Shown here piece after piece: positions 14,983-23,851 of a stretch of DNA of 33,575 bases. The DNA is taken from positions 1 to 33,575 of the forward strand of contig JAGVAO010000210.1 of the NCBI GenBank assembly GCA_020060235.1. The letters are read 5' to 3'. Made by a program: the position numbers and the translations under genes. Source of the DNA: Anaerolineales bacterium (lineage in GTDB: Bacteria > Chloroflexota > Anaerolineae > Anaerolineales > Villigracilaceae). How positions within the stretch are numbered: position 1 is the first letter of the stretch; every line of letters starts with the position of its first letter. The notes under the pieces are model-generated. The model did no database searches and had not been told where the DNA came from. It saw only the letters and a program-made list of their open reading frames with translations.

Positions 14983-17900
14983 ATGAAACTGCATCGTCGT
15001 CGTAAAAAGCTCCAATCGTTCTCGAAACAAGTCTGGCTGTTTGACAATCACCCCTTGCCGATTTGGGTTCATGATTTCAAATCGCTGGCTTTTCTGGCTG
15101 TAAACAGGGCGGCTATCAGTAAATATGGTTATACCCGCCAGGAATTTTCGAGAATGACCCTCCTCGACATCCAGGCGCCGGGAGAAATGCTGACGGTTGA
15201 AAAAGACAGCGCCAAAAAGGATTTATTTTTACAGCAGGTGGGCGAGTGGCGGCATTGCGCGAAAAACGGCGACATCTTCCCTGTTCAATTGTATTCCGGA
15301 CTGGTCAATTATGCTGGCAGGCAGGCCCTTCTTGTGATTGCCAGCGATACAAGCCGGGAGCAGAAAGCCCGCGATGAAGTTTTTTCGCTCTGGCAGCAGC
15401 ACCTGCAATTGCAGGAAATCATCAGGAACGGCCCGGCAATTGCGGTGCAGTGGGGGGCCGACCCTGGCCGGCCGGTCAACTTCATTTCCGAAAATATAGG
15501 TCAATTTGGCTATCGTCCCGCGCAATTTACCCGTGATGGACTGCTGTATACGGAGATTATTCACCCTGAAGACTTGCGGTATGTCCAGGACGTGATTCGC
15601 CGCCATACAAAAAAGGGCGGCTCCCAAGTTTTGTGCGAGTACCGCATCCTGACCGCCGACATGCAGGTGCGCTGGGTGGAAGAACGCACCTGGATACGCC
15701 GCGACCGGTCACAAGCGCCGGGTTACTCTGGCATTGTTCTGGATATTACCGAGCGCAAACGAGTGGAAGAAAGCCTGCATTACCAGGCGGCTTTGCTGGA
15801 CAATGTTTCAGACGCGATTATTTCCACCGATATGGCTTTTAATATTGTTAGTTGGAATCAGGCCGCCCGGGATATTTTCCAGTGGAGCGTAGACGAAGTC
15901 ATCGGGCAGCGCTGGAACAGCCTGGCAGAAACCGACTACCTCGGGCAGGAGGAGTCTGGTGTCCTGCGCCAATTTAATGCTGTTGGCTACTGGGGCGGAG
16001 TGGTTTCCCAAAAACGCAGGGATGGACAGTTTATTATTGTCGATACGCGGATTTCGATGGTCAAGGATACAAAAGGCCAGCCTGTTGGGGTTGTGATAGC
16101 CTGCCGCGACATCAGCGAGAAAGTAAAAATCGAGCAGGCCTTAAGCAACAGCGAAAAACAATACCGGGGTATTTTTGAACAGGCGGCGGTTGGCGTGTCC
16201 CGCACAAATATTAGCGGCAACTTCCTTGAAATCAATCAAAAATTTTGCCAGATTACCGGTTATTCACGTCAGGAATTGCTGAAGATGTCGTTTCGGGATA
16301 TTACCGACCCGGTAGATATCGAAACCAATGACCGTCTCCGCCAGGACTTAATCGACCGCAAGACAAGCAGCGTCCAGATGGAAAAGCGCTATGTCCGCAA
16401 AGACGGCACGCGAACCTGGGTGAATCTGACTCTTTCTTACATCGAATCTGGGCCGGGACTGGAGCCTTTCCTGCTTGCTATTACAGAAGATATCAATGTG
16501 CGCAAAAACCATGAGCGCGAGTTGCAGGCGCTTTATGAAGCCGGGCTGGCCCTAAGTTACCTGAAAACCCAACAGGCAATTGCCGAAAAAATCATCCAAA
16601 TCCTTAACATTCATCTGGATTGGCGCTATGCGGTGGTGTGGCTGCGCGAGAAGGGAACGGAAAACATTTCCATCCTGGCTTACAGTGTTCCGGGGCAGCC
16701 GGAAGACTTTGATGAAAAACGCAGGAAAAGCCAGCAAATGGTTCAAGACATGGATACCGGTCTGACCGGCTGGTCGATGCGTCGGCAAAGAACCATCCGC
16801 TGTGGGGATGTCAGCGCCGACCCGCATTATGTAAATGTCAATGAAGAAGTCCGTTCGGGGTTGTATGTTCCCATGATGTCTGCCGGGCAGGCGATAGGGT
16901 GTATTGCGGTCGAAAATGATGAACTGGATGGCTTTAGCGAACACGACCAGCGATTATTGGAAACCCTGGCAAACCAGGCGACCATCGCTTTCGAAAACGC
17001 AAATCTGCTCATTGCCGAACAAGGACGCGCCAACCAGATGCAGGCGGTTGTGCAGGCCAGCCAGGCCATTTCAGGCACCCTCGATTTGCCCAACCTCCTG
17101 CAAACAATCCTGGAGACAGCCCAAAAGGCCATTCCGGCTACTGAAAAAGGCACCATTTTCCTTAAGTTGGAGGAGGATGGCTTGCTGCATGTCAGCGGCT
17201 CGATAGGGTACCTCGACCCGGCTTTCCTGAACGCGTCTTTTTCAGACCAGGCTGGCTATGCCGCAGGTGTTTTTCGCGAGAAAAAAGGCCTGATGATAAG
17301 CGATGTGATGGAACACCCCGATAAAAAATATTTTTCCAGGTTTCCTGAAGCGGCGCAAATTCGCAGTGCCATCAGTGCCCCTTTAATGGTCAAGGGCGAG
17401 CCGATTGGCGTCATCTCACTCGATAATTGCACCAGCCCCTCGGCGTTTACCGAGAATGATTTGCAACTTCTCTCCACGTTTGCGGCCTCGGCGGCCATCA
17501 GCATCGAAAACGCGCGTTTGTTCGAGCAAACCCAGGTGCGGCTCAGGCATATTTCCGCGCTGCGCTCGATAGACAATGCGATTAATGCCAGCAGCGATAT
17601 TTCCACCATTCTCAACATCATTATCGAACAGGCCCGCAACCAGTTGGGGGTCGATGCCGCCTGTGTCTTGTCTTTCAACCCGACAACCCTCAACCTCGAA
17701 CACCAGGCCAGCGCAGGATTTTACGCCCAACATATCCGGCAGTCGCGTTTTCGCATGGGTGAGGGCCTATCCGCCAGGGCCGTGCTCGAGCGCAAAACCT
17801 TCTTGATTACCGACCTGGACAAGCACGAGAAAATCTCCTCGCGTGAGAGCCTTTTGCTGCAAGACGGTTTTGTGACTTACGCCTGTGCGCCGATGCTTGC

Positions 17901-18630
17901 CAAGGGCGAAATCAAGGGCCTTTTGGAAGTCTTTCACCGCAGCCCGCTCAAGCCTGACGCAGAATGGCTCTCTTTCCTTGAAATGCTTGGCGGGCAGACG
18001 GCCATCGCAATCGAAAACACCCAACTCTACCAAAACCTGCAACGTTCCAACATGGAACTGACCATCGCTTACGACGTCACCATCGAAGGTTGGGCGCAGG
18101 CCCTCGAATTGCGTGACCAGGAAACCGAAGGTCACAGCCGCCGCGTGACCGAACTGACCCTGAAACTGGCCCGCGAACTGGGGCTGCGCGGCGAAGCCCT
18201 GGCGCATATCCGGCGCGGGGCATTGTTGCACGACATCGGCAAGATGGGAGTTCCTGATTCCATCCTGCACAAGCCCGGCCCGCTCAGCCCCGAAGAATGG
18301 GACATCATGCGCAAGCACCCCGTCAGGGCCTACGAATTGCTTTCACAAATACCTTATCTGCAACATGGCCTTGAAATCCCCTATTGCCACCACGAACGCT
18401 GGGACGGTTCCGGCTATCCGCGCGGCTTGCGCGGCGAACAAATCCCCATTTCAGCCCGCATTTTTGCGGTTATCGATGTTTTCGATGCCCTGGCAAGCGA
18501 CCGCCCCTACCGCGCCGCGCTCGAAAGGCCCGAGGTCTTGGACTATATTCGCAAAAACTCCGGCACGCATTTTGACCCCAGGGTGGTCGAAGTCTTCCTG
18601 AAAATTATCGAAGACGAGCATTTCGATTAG
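14983..18630 (+). CDS. Multi-sensor PAS-GAF HD-GYP phosphodiesterase
   Basis: This 1215-residue protein has no membrane segment and reads as four PAS units (about 13-128, 145-262, 265-385, 388-508; several end in PAC-type sequences such as VLDITERKR and DISEKVKIEQ), three GAF domains (about 514-670, 676-845, 856-1015, each ending near an I-x-I-E-N-A/T motif) and a C-terminal HD-GYP domain (about 1030-1206). The HD-GYP part is complete: LLHDIGKMG near 1081, HHERWDGSGYP near 1136 and ISARIFAVIDVFDAL. HD-GYP domains degrade cyclic di-GMP; the PAS/GAF array should sense redox, light or small ligands. ATG at 14983 is 8 nt after AAGGAG. No GGDEF domain is present, so its output is degradation. The signal is unknown. 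Confidence 0.93.
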   Translation: MKLHRRRKKLQSFSKQVWLFDNHPLPIWVHDFKSLAFLAVNRAAISKYGYTRQEFSRMTLLDIQAPGEMLTVEKDSAKKDLFLQQVGEWRHCAKNGDIFPVQLYSGLVNYAGRQALLVIASDTSREQKARDEVFSLWQQHLQLQEIIRNGPAIAVQWGADPGRPVNFISENIGQFGYRPAQFTRDGLLYTEIIHPEDLRYVQDVIRRHTKKGGSQVLCEYRILTADMQVRWVEERTWIRRDRSQAPGYSGIVLDITERKRVEESLHYQAALLDNVSDAIISTDMAFNIVSWNQAARDIFQWSVDEVIGQRWNSLAETDYLGQEESGVLRQFNAVGYWGGVVSQKRRDGQFIIVDTRISMVKDTKGQPVGVVIACRDISEKVKIEQALSNSEKQYRGIFEQAAVGVSRTNISGNFLEINQKFCQITGYSRQELLKMSFRDITDPVDIETNDRLRQDLIDRKTSSVQMEKRYVRKDGTRTWVNLTLSYIESGPGLEPFLLAITEDINVRKNHERELQALYEAGLALSYLKTQQAIAEKIIQILNIHLDWRYAVVWLREKGTENISILAYSVPGQPEDFDEKRRKSQQMVQDMDTGLTGWSMRRQRTIRCGDVSADPHYVNVNEEVRSGLYVPMMSAGQAIGCIAVENDELDGFSEHDQRLLETLANQATIAFENANLLIAEQGRANQMQAVVQASQAISGTLDLPNLLQTILETAQKAIPATEKGTIFLKLEEDGLLHVSGSIGYLDPAFLNASFSDQAGYAAGVFREKKGLMISDVMEHPDKKYFSRFPEAAQIRSAISAPLMVKGEPIGVISLDNCTSPSAFTENDLQLLSTFAASAAISIENARLFEQTQVRLRHISALRSIDNAINASSDISTILNIIIEQARNQLGVDAACVLSFNPTTLNLEHQASAGFYAQHIRQSRFRMGEGLSARAVLERKTFLITDLDKHEKISSRESLLLQDGFVTYACAPMLAKGEIKGLLEVFHRSPLKPDAEWLSFLEMLGGQTAIAIENTQLYQNLQRSNMELTIAYDVTIEGWAQALELRDQETEGHSRRVTELTLKLARELGLRGEALAHIRRGALLHDIGKMGVPDSILHKPGPLSPEEWDIMRKHPVRAYELLSQIPYLQHGLEIPYCHHERWDGSGYPRGLRGEQIPISARIFAVIDVFDALASDRPYRAALERPEVLDYIRKNSGTHFDPRVVEVFLKIIEDEHFD

Positions 18631-18638
18631 CGCGGCGA

Positions 18639-19121
18639 TTAATCCGTTTGGCGGCCCTCACGAATGGCGGCAATGTGTTCAACAATGTGCGCCAGTCCGC
18701 GTTCGGCCCAGGTTTGCATGGCAAACTCGCCGTAGACTTCGTGGCGGGTCAGGCGGGCCCAGGCTTCCGGTGGCAATTCTGAAAGCCAGCCAACCAGTTC
18801 ATCGACGCTTTCCCTGAATTCGTTAAGGATTTTATCGAGCGGCTCGGCGGGGTCATAGTGGGCCGCAATCCAGGCATCGCCGTCAAAGTTCTCGAAAACG
18901 GGATGTTCCTCAGTCACTGCCCGGCGCAGGCGCAGGCCGTAGACGTGTTTATCCACATCGCGGACATGGGCGGCGATTTGGTGGGCGTTCCACCCGTCGC
19001 TTGAGAGCGGGGCAAACGGGTCTGGCACCTCCCTGAAGAGGGCGCAAAACTCTTGCGCGGCAGACAGGATGCGTTGCTGCAACCGGGAGCGATATTCGTA
19101 CAATTCCTTGTGTTCAGCCAT
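18639..19121 (-). CDS. DinB-like/metal-binding helical-bundle protein
   Basis: A 160-residue protein matching the DinB/YfiT-like four-helix-bundle superfamily. SSDGWNAHQIAAHVRDVDKHVYG near residues 42-65 and GLAHIVEHIAAIRE near the C-terminus carry the His residues that usually form the metal triad. Some relatives use mycothiol or bacillithiol in conjugation; others are uncharacterized, so no substrate is offered. AGGTGA lies just before the ATG at 19121 and overlaps the stop of the SDR gene, so the two are translationally linked. Last gene of a three-gene minus operon. Confidence 0.75.
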   Translation of the reverse strand: MAEHKELYEYRSRLQQRILSAAQEFCALFREVPDPFAPLSSDGWNAHQIAAHVRDVDKHVYGLRLRRAVTEEHPVFENFDGDAWIAAHYDPAEPLDKILNEFRESVDELVGWLSELPPEAWARLTRHEVYGEFAMQTWAERGLAHIVEHIAAIREGRQTD

Positions 19122-19124
19122 GCG

Positions 19125-19805
19125 TCACCTCTCGCAAACCTTCAATAGCGAACCGCTGGGGATTCCCGGCCCGTCGAGCAGGGTCAGGATGGCCTGTTCA
19201 GCGGATGAAAAAACCGGGTCAGGCTGGCAGAGTTCGTCCAGCCCGCAGGCCAGCCCATAGATGCGGATGTTGTGGGCCGCCAGTTCCGGGGCCGCCTGGC
19301 GCGTCAGCCCGGCGACGGCCAACCGGCTGGCGAGATAGGCAGGCGGCAGGTTTTTTGGGGAATTTTGCAAATCGCCCAGCAAGTTAATAATCACCCCCCC
19401 GCCCTGTTCGCGCATCACGCGCCCAACCGCCTGCATGGACAGGAAGGCGCCGATGGTGTTGACTTCAAAAACGCGGTGCAGGTCCCACTCGTCCATATCC
19501 AGCAGGCCGGCCGGGTGCTGGACGTTGGCATTGTTAATCAGGACATCGATGCGGCCAAAGTCGTCCTGCGCCTGGTTTACCAGGGCCTGGACGGCTACTT
19601 TTTTGGCGACATCGTGCAGGTAGGCGCGCGCTTTTCCGCGTCCGCTGGTGGAAACCTGGCGGATGACCTCGTCCACGTTCAGCGGGGAGAGGTCGTTGGC
19701 GGCGATGGTAGCGCCCCTCGCAGCAAGGGACAGGCACAGGCTGCGTCCGCTCCCGCGTCCCGCGCCGGTGATGAGGAATACTTTCTCGTTCAGGTCAGGC
19801 ATCAT
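19125..19805 (-). CDS. Short-chain dehydrogenase/reductase with altered catalytic residues
   Basis: This 226-residue protein has the classical SDR fold: VFLITGAGRGSGRSL holds the TGxxxGxG cofactor loop, NDLS follows strand 2, and VLINNANVQ is the NNAG-type motif. The active site is unusual. The YxxxK motif is YLASR, with Arg in place of the catalytic Lys, and the strand that normally ends in the catalytic Ser reads INLLGDLQ without one. The protein is also slightly shorter than most SDRs. It may bind nucleotide without normal oxidoreductase activity. The start overlaps the upstream peptidase stop as ATGA; a second ATG lies at 19802. Nothing nearby reveals a substrate. Confidence 0.85.
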   Translation of the reverse strand: MMPDLNEKVFLITGAGRGSGRSLCLSLAARGATIAANDLSPLNVDEVIRQVSTSGRGKARAYLHDVAKKVAVQALVNQAQDDFGRIDVLINNANVQHPAGLLDMDEWDLHRVFEVNTIGAFLSMQAVGRVMREQGGGVIINLLGDLQNSPKNLPPAYLASRLAVAGLTRQAAPELAAHNIRIYGLACGLDELCQPDPVFSSAEQAILTLLDGPGIPSGSLLKVCER

Positions 19806-20506
19806 GGCTCCAGGCAGGTCGGGACTTTATCCCGGTTTTGATTGGCGTTCAAACGCAATCCCAAATAGGGGGAAGGGTCGAGTGTGTTTTCGATTTCCAG
19901 TTCGTTCAGGTAGCGGCCAAAGCCATCATCCCTGACCACCGAGAAATGCAGGTGAACCCCCACCGGGCTGCCCGGCGTGCCCGAAAAATTGCCCTGGTAG
20001 CCGAGCAGGGTTCCGGCTTCGACGAAAACTTCCCGCGTACCGGGCGGGAAATCGGCGGCGATGGTCGGGTTGCCGCTGGAGTCAGCCATGTGGGTGTAAT
20101 ACGTCCAGATTTGCTGGCCGGGGTTGAGCGGGTCGCTGGGAATGCGAATGATGACCGATGACTTCCAGTCGGCCAGGCGGGTCAGGTAGCCGGGGTAGGC
20201 TGCGTAAACCGGGGTGACGCCCACTTTTGTCCCGGCGAAGATGTCAATGCCCGCGTGGCGGTGGCCGGGGCGGAATGAATCGTCCCAGATAAAGCCGACC
20301 AGGCCGTCGGTCGGGAAGGTGAAGGGCGCGTCGTTGCAGCGCACCCCGGCTTTCATCATCAGGCTGGTCTGCGAAGCCGGGTTGGTCAGGAACGCCCAAA
20401 CGGCCTGGTTGCGTTCACCGCCGGAGCGCAGGCTGCGGTAAAGGTAAAATCCGCTGCCTGCCAGCGCGCCGACAATGAGGACAATAATAAGTTTTCGTAT
20501 TTGCAT
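19802..20506 (-). CDS. M23-family (LytM-like) metallopeptidase, membrane-anchored
   Basis: The ATG at 20506 begins MQIRKLIIVLIVGALAGSGF, an N-terminal membrane anchor or signal; codons further upstream lie inside the histidine kinase gene in another frame. The product (234 aa) has an extracytoplasmic M23 domain: GHRHAGIDIFAG gives the H-x(n)-D zinc ligands, VHLHFSV the HxH motif, and WTYYTHMAD the conserved strand between. M23 enzymes cut peptidoglycan cross-bridges; some are regulators without activity, but the ligands here are present. TATAAT (20519-20514, minus) ends 7 nt before the start, so the mRNA would be almost leaderless. It heads an operon with the SDR and DinB-like genes. Confidence 0.88.
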   Translation of the reverse strand: MQIRKLIIVLIVGALAGSGFYLYRSLRSGGERNQAVWAFLTNPASQTSLMMKAGVRCNDAPFTFPTDGLVGFIWDDSFRPGHRHAGIDIFAGTKVGVTPVYAAYPGYLTRLADWKSSVIIRIPSDPLNPGQQIWTYYTHMADSSGNPTIAADFPPGTREVFVEAGTLLGYQGNFSGTPGSPVGVHLHFSVVRDDGFGRYLNELEIENTLDPSPYLGLRLNANQNRDKVPTCLEP

Positions 20507-20513
20507 GGGGCCG

Positions 20514-20549
20514 ATTATACCTGCCGGGCGGGGATGTGATTTCCCGGCA
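20514..20549 (-). promoter_or_regulatory. Palindrome and -10 element upstream of the M23 gene
   Basis: On the minus strand TGCCGGG, a 14-nt loop and CCCGGCA form a 7-bp hairpin after the kinase stop, directly followed by GGTATAAT. No T-run follows, so it is a weak terminator at best, or an operator over the M23 promoter. The -35 position has no clear match. Confidence 0.4.
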
Positions 20550-20562
20550 GGGGGCGCTAATC

Positions 20563-23500
20563 CTAACTGCCGAGTGGCAGGCGGATGAAGAAGGTGCTGC
20601 CGGGGCAGGTGCTTTCGTCGTAGCCGGGGCTTTCGACCCAGATGCGCCCGTTGTGGGCTTTGATGATGCCCGCCGCGATTGCCAGCCCGAGGCCTGGCCC
20701 GCCGCCTTTGAAGGATGTGCGGCCCGAGGAATGCAGTTCCACCTTGCCCAACTGGTACAGCTTCTCGAAGACGATTTTGTGGTTGGCCGGGTCGATTCCG
20801 ATGCCGGTATCCTGCACGCTGATTTCGGCGCACTCGCCCAGACGCTCGTCGGCAATTTGCCGGGCACTGACGGTTATCGCGCCGCCGTCGGGAGTGAACT
20901 TGATGGCGTTGACAATTACATTGTCCAGCGCTTTTTGAAGCAGTTGTGAATCGGCCATCAGGTAGGGGATGGAATGCAGGCTTTCTTCAAGCGTGAGGGT
21001 GATGTTGCGGGTTTGCAGGTCGGCGGTGTAATCGTTCTGGATTTGGGTCAGGATTGGGTTGACCGAGATTTTTTCGAAATGCGGCTGGAGGGTTTGCGAG
21101 TCGAGTTTGACCACGTCCAACATGCTGTTGACGATTTGATGCAGGCGGTCTGTGCCTTTGATGACCCCGTCCACCGCCTGGACGAGCATTTCCTGTTCCT
21201 GAATGGCCGGCACGCCGCGCAGCATGGTCAGGTAGCCTTTCATGACGGTCAGCGGGGTACGCAACTCATGCGCCGCAACCTGGATGAAGGAGGTTTTGTT
21301 CTTGTCCAGTTTTTCCAACTGGCTGTAGGCAATGTTAAGTTCCTCGACACGCTGCGAAACCATGCGTTCCATCAACTCGTTGAACTTGTTGAGTTCGTCG
21401 TACAGGCGCGCATTTTCGAGCGCGATGGCGGCCTGCATACCGAAGGTGGTTGCCAGCAGCAAATCATCCTGGCTGAACGCGCCGATTTCCTCGCGGGTCA
21501 GCGATAACATGCCAATCACTTTGTTCTTTGAAAACAGCGGCACGCCCATCCAGGAGTGGTGCAGGGGCAGCCATGCCACCTGCTGCCAGCCCGGCTCCTG
21601 GCTGACGTCTTCAATCAGCAGGGCTTCGCCGGTTTCGGCTATTTTCTCGTAAACGCCGCCTTTGTTGATTTCGATTTGCAGGCTGTCCACTTCGGGGATG
21701 TCGGGGAAACCATAGTGGGCCATAAAGTGTGTGACGCCGCCGGGTTGTTCGAGCAACAGGGCGCCGCGTCCATAGGGCAGGATGTGGGTCAGTTGTTCGA
21801 GCACCTGCTGGGGGACTTCCTCGACCTTGAGCAGGGTCGAAAGCATACGGGATGATTTCGCCAGGGCCTCGGCCTGCTGTCGGCGGGTCTGTTCCGTGCC
21901 GTACAGGCGCGCCAGTTCGTTGGCGGTTTGTTCGGCGACATCTTTGGCAATCGCCAGTTCACCGGCGCGCTGTTTCGACTCTTCGAGCAGGCGCTCGACT
22001 TCCTTTTGGGCCTGTTCGCGTTGTTCGCCGAGCATGGTGCGCAGCAGCGCGCTCGAAATCAGGTTGCGCACACGGGCATAAACTTCCCAGTCTGAGGGGC
22101 CCATTTCCATCCAGACGAACCCGAAGCGGTTCTTTGCCAGTGAAAGGGGCATGACCACCGCTGTATAACGGCGGTCTTTGGGCGTCAATTCGGTGATGAG
22201 TTTGCCGGTTGGCAGGGATTCCTGCTTTTGCGGCATTGTCAGACCGGCCTCGTCGTATTTCATCAGCAGGTTGTAACTCTTCGAGGGCGGCAGGGCAACC
22301 GGTTCAGGCCGGGCCGAATCGTGATACAGCAGCATGTAAAAGTGGTCAATGCCCATGCGCGGGAAATTTTCCTGCACGGCATTGCCAATCTGACCCATGC
22401 TCATGGCAGGAGCCATCGAAAAACTGAAGCCTTGCAGGACTTCTTCCTGTTGCTCGAGTTGCAGTCGGTGGAATGCCTGGGCGCGCTGCGAAAGTTCGCC
22501 GACCAACATGCGCGCCTGCTGGAAAAGGTTTTCGGCCAGCAGCATGGCTTTCTTGTCATTAATACCGGCCAGGATGTGGCGGCGCAGCACCGAGATGACG
22601 TTGTGCCAGGAGGTGGCTTCCTCGTCTGCTTCTTGCAGGATTTGAACCAGCGATTGGATGGTGCGGAGGAAGGATTCGCCGCTGCCGTCTTCTTCGCGCA
22701 GGGAGGCCAGGAGCGCGTCCCAGGCCTGGCCGCAGAGTTGCTTGTATTGCCTGGCGATGGGCGCATTTTCGGCAATTCGCCCGGCTGTCATCAGGGCGCG
22801 GGTGGCTGCGTCGCGCTTGTCTTCGAGGTGGCCGGTCTGGGCGACTTCCTGCTGGCTGACTGCGGCCTGAACCACGCTTTCGGGCAGGCATCCGCAAGAC
22901 CAGCGCACGACCAGTTCCGTCGGGATGCTGACCTGCTCCGGCGGCGAATCGCCTTGCATTAACGCGACCAGCGTCTCGACTGCCTTTGTGCCCATGTCGA
23001 AAAACGATTGGTGAACGGTTGTCAGCGGAACGCCCAGCGACTGGGCCTCGCGCACATCGTCGAAACCGGTCACGGCTATATCGGCGGGAACCCGGATTCC
23101 GCGCTGCTGCAAGGCTTCCATGGCGCCAAAGGCCATGCGGTCGTTGGCGGCGACTATCGCGTCGGGCTTAAGTTTGCGCTCGTCGAGCAGGACGCGCACG
23201 GCATTGCGCCCGGCCTGCACCGAGAAGTCACCGTCTACACTGAGTTTGGGGTCAACCTTAATATTGTGGGCTTTGAGTTCTTCGCTGTAAGCGTGAAAAC
23301 GCTGGTCTGAATCGACCTGGTCTTTGATGCCGCGAATGAAGGCCAGCTTTTTACAGCCGTGTGTTTCAACCAGGTGGCGCACCAGGGCGCGCATCCCGCC
23401 GATGTTGTCGGCCAGCAGGTTGGTGGCGTTTTCGATTTCGATGGCGTTAACGACGACCGGCAGGCTGGCGTAGTGTTCGTAAAAGGCTTTCAAGTCTTTG

Positions 23501-23769
23501 GCTTTAACACCATGCGCAATGTCGGCGGCCATAATCAGGCCGTCGATACGGCCCGGTTTTGCCAGGTCGTACAGGCCATAGGAGGCTGTAAATTCCCCCG
23601 GGGTAATCAGCGCGGAGGGCTGCCCGCCGACAAAAATGACCAGATTCAGGTCATGCGCCTGGGCGGCCTGCGAGATGCCATTCATAAAATCCTGGCCCCA
23701 TACCCGGCCTACATGGGCGGTGAAAACCCCGATTGTTTTGCGAGCGCTTGCCTTGCCTGTTTTCTTCAT
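20563..23769 (-). CDS. Soluble histidine kinase with N-terminal LacI-type ligand-binding domain
   Basis: This 1068-residue protein begins with a periplasmic-binding-protein-like domain of the LacI effector type (about 10-300: TIGVFTAHVGRVWGQDFMNG, DGLIMAAD, DAIVAANDRMAFGAMEAL, IAVTGFDDV) but has no signal peptide, no membrane helix and no helix-turn-helix. A helical stretch and a GAF-like region (about 310-600), a coiled coil, a GAF domain (about 645-800) and a kinase core follow. The H-box is AAHELRTPLTV near 832, the N-box NVIVNAIKFTPDGG near 955, DTGIGID near 988, and GGGPGLGLAIA near 1024. It should sense a cytoplasmic sugar-like ligand and autophosphorylate. No response regulator is adjacent. 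TATAAT (23804-23799, minus) is a likely -10. Domain calls are secure; ligand and partner are unknown. Confidence 0.92.
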   Translation of the reverse strand: MKKTGKASARKTIGVFTAHVGRVWGQDFMNGISQAAQAHDLNLVIFVGGQPSALITPGEFTASYGLYDLAKPGRIDGLIMAADIAHGVKAKDLKAFYEHYASLPVVVNAIEIENATNLLADNIGGMRALVRHLVETHGCKKLAFIRGIKDQVDSDQRFHAYSEELKAHNIKVDPKLSVDGDFSVQAGRNAVRVLLDERKLKPDAIVAANDRMAFGAMEALQQRGIRVPADIAVTGFDDVREAQSLGVPLTTVHQSFFDMGTKAVETLVALMQGDSPPEQVSIPTELVVRWSCGCLPESVVQAAVSQQEVAQTGHLEDKRDAATRALMTAGRIAENAPIARQYKQLCGQAWDALLASLREEDGSGESFLRTIQSLVQILQEADEEATSWHNVISVLRRHILAGINDKKAMLLAENLFQQARMLVGELSQRAQAFHRLQLEQQEEVLQGFSFSMAPAMSMGQIGNAVQENFPRMGIDHFYMLLYHDSARPEPVALPPSKSYNLLMKYDEAGLTMPQKQESLPTGKLITELTPKDRRYTAVVMPLSLAKNRFGFVWMEMGPSDWEVYARVRNLISSALLRTMLGEQREQAQKEVERLLEESKQRAGELAIAKDVAEQTANELARLYGTEQTRRQQAEALAKSSRMLSTLLKVEEVPQQVLEQLTHILPYGRGALLLEQPGGVTHFMAHYGFPDIPEVDSLQIEINKGGVYEKIAETGEALLIEDVSQEPGWQQVAWLPLHHSWMGVPLFSKNKVIGMLSLTREEIGAFSQDDLLLATTFGMQAAIALENARLYDELNKFNELMERMVSQRVEELNIAYSQLEKLDKNKTSFIQVAAHELRTPLTVMKGYLTMLRGVPAIQEQEMLVQAVDGVIKGTDRLHQIVNSMLDVVKLDSQTLQPHFEKISVNPILTQIQNDYTADLQTRNITLTLEESLHSIPYLMADSQLLQKALDNVIVNAIKFTPDGGAITVSARQIADERLGECAEISVQDTGIGIDPANHKIVFEKLYQLGKVELHSSGRTSFKGGGPGLGLAIAAGIIKAHNGRIWVESPGYDESTCPGSTFFIRLPLGS

Positions 23770-23851
23770 GCGGCCCTTTGCTCCATTGCGATGACCTGAT
23801 TATATACCACCTTGCCCGGCAAGGAATAGAAATATCATTGAAATTATCGCA

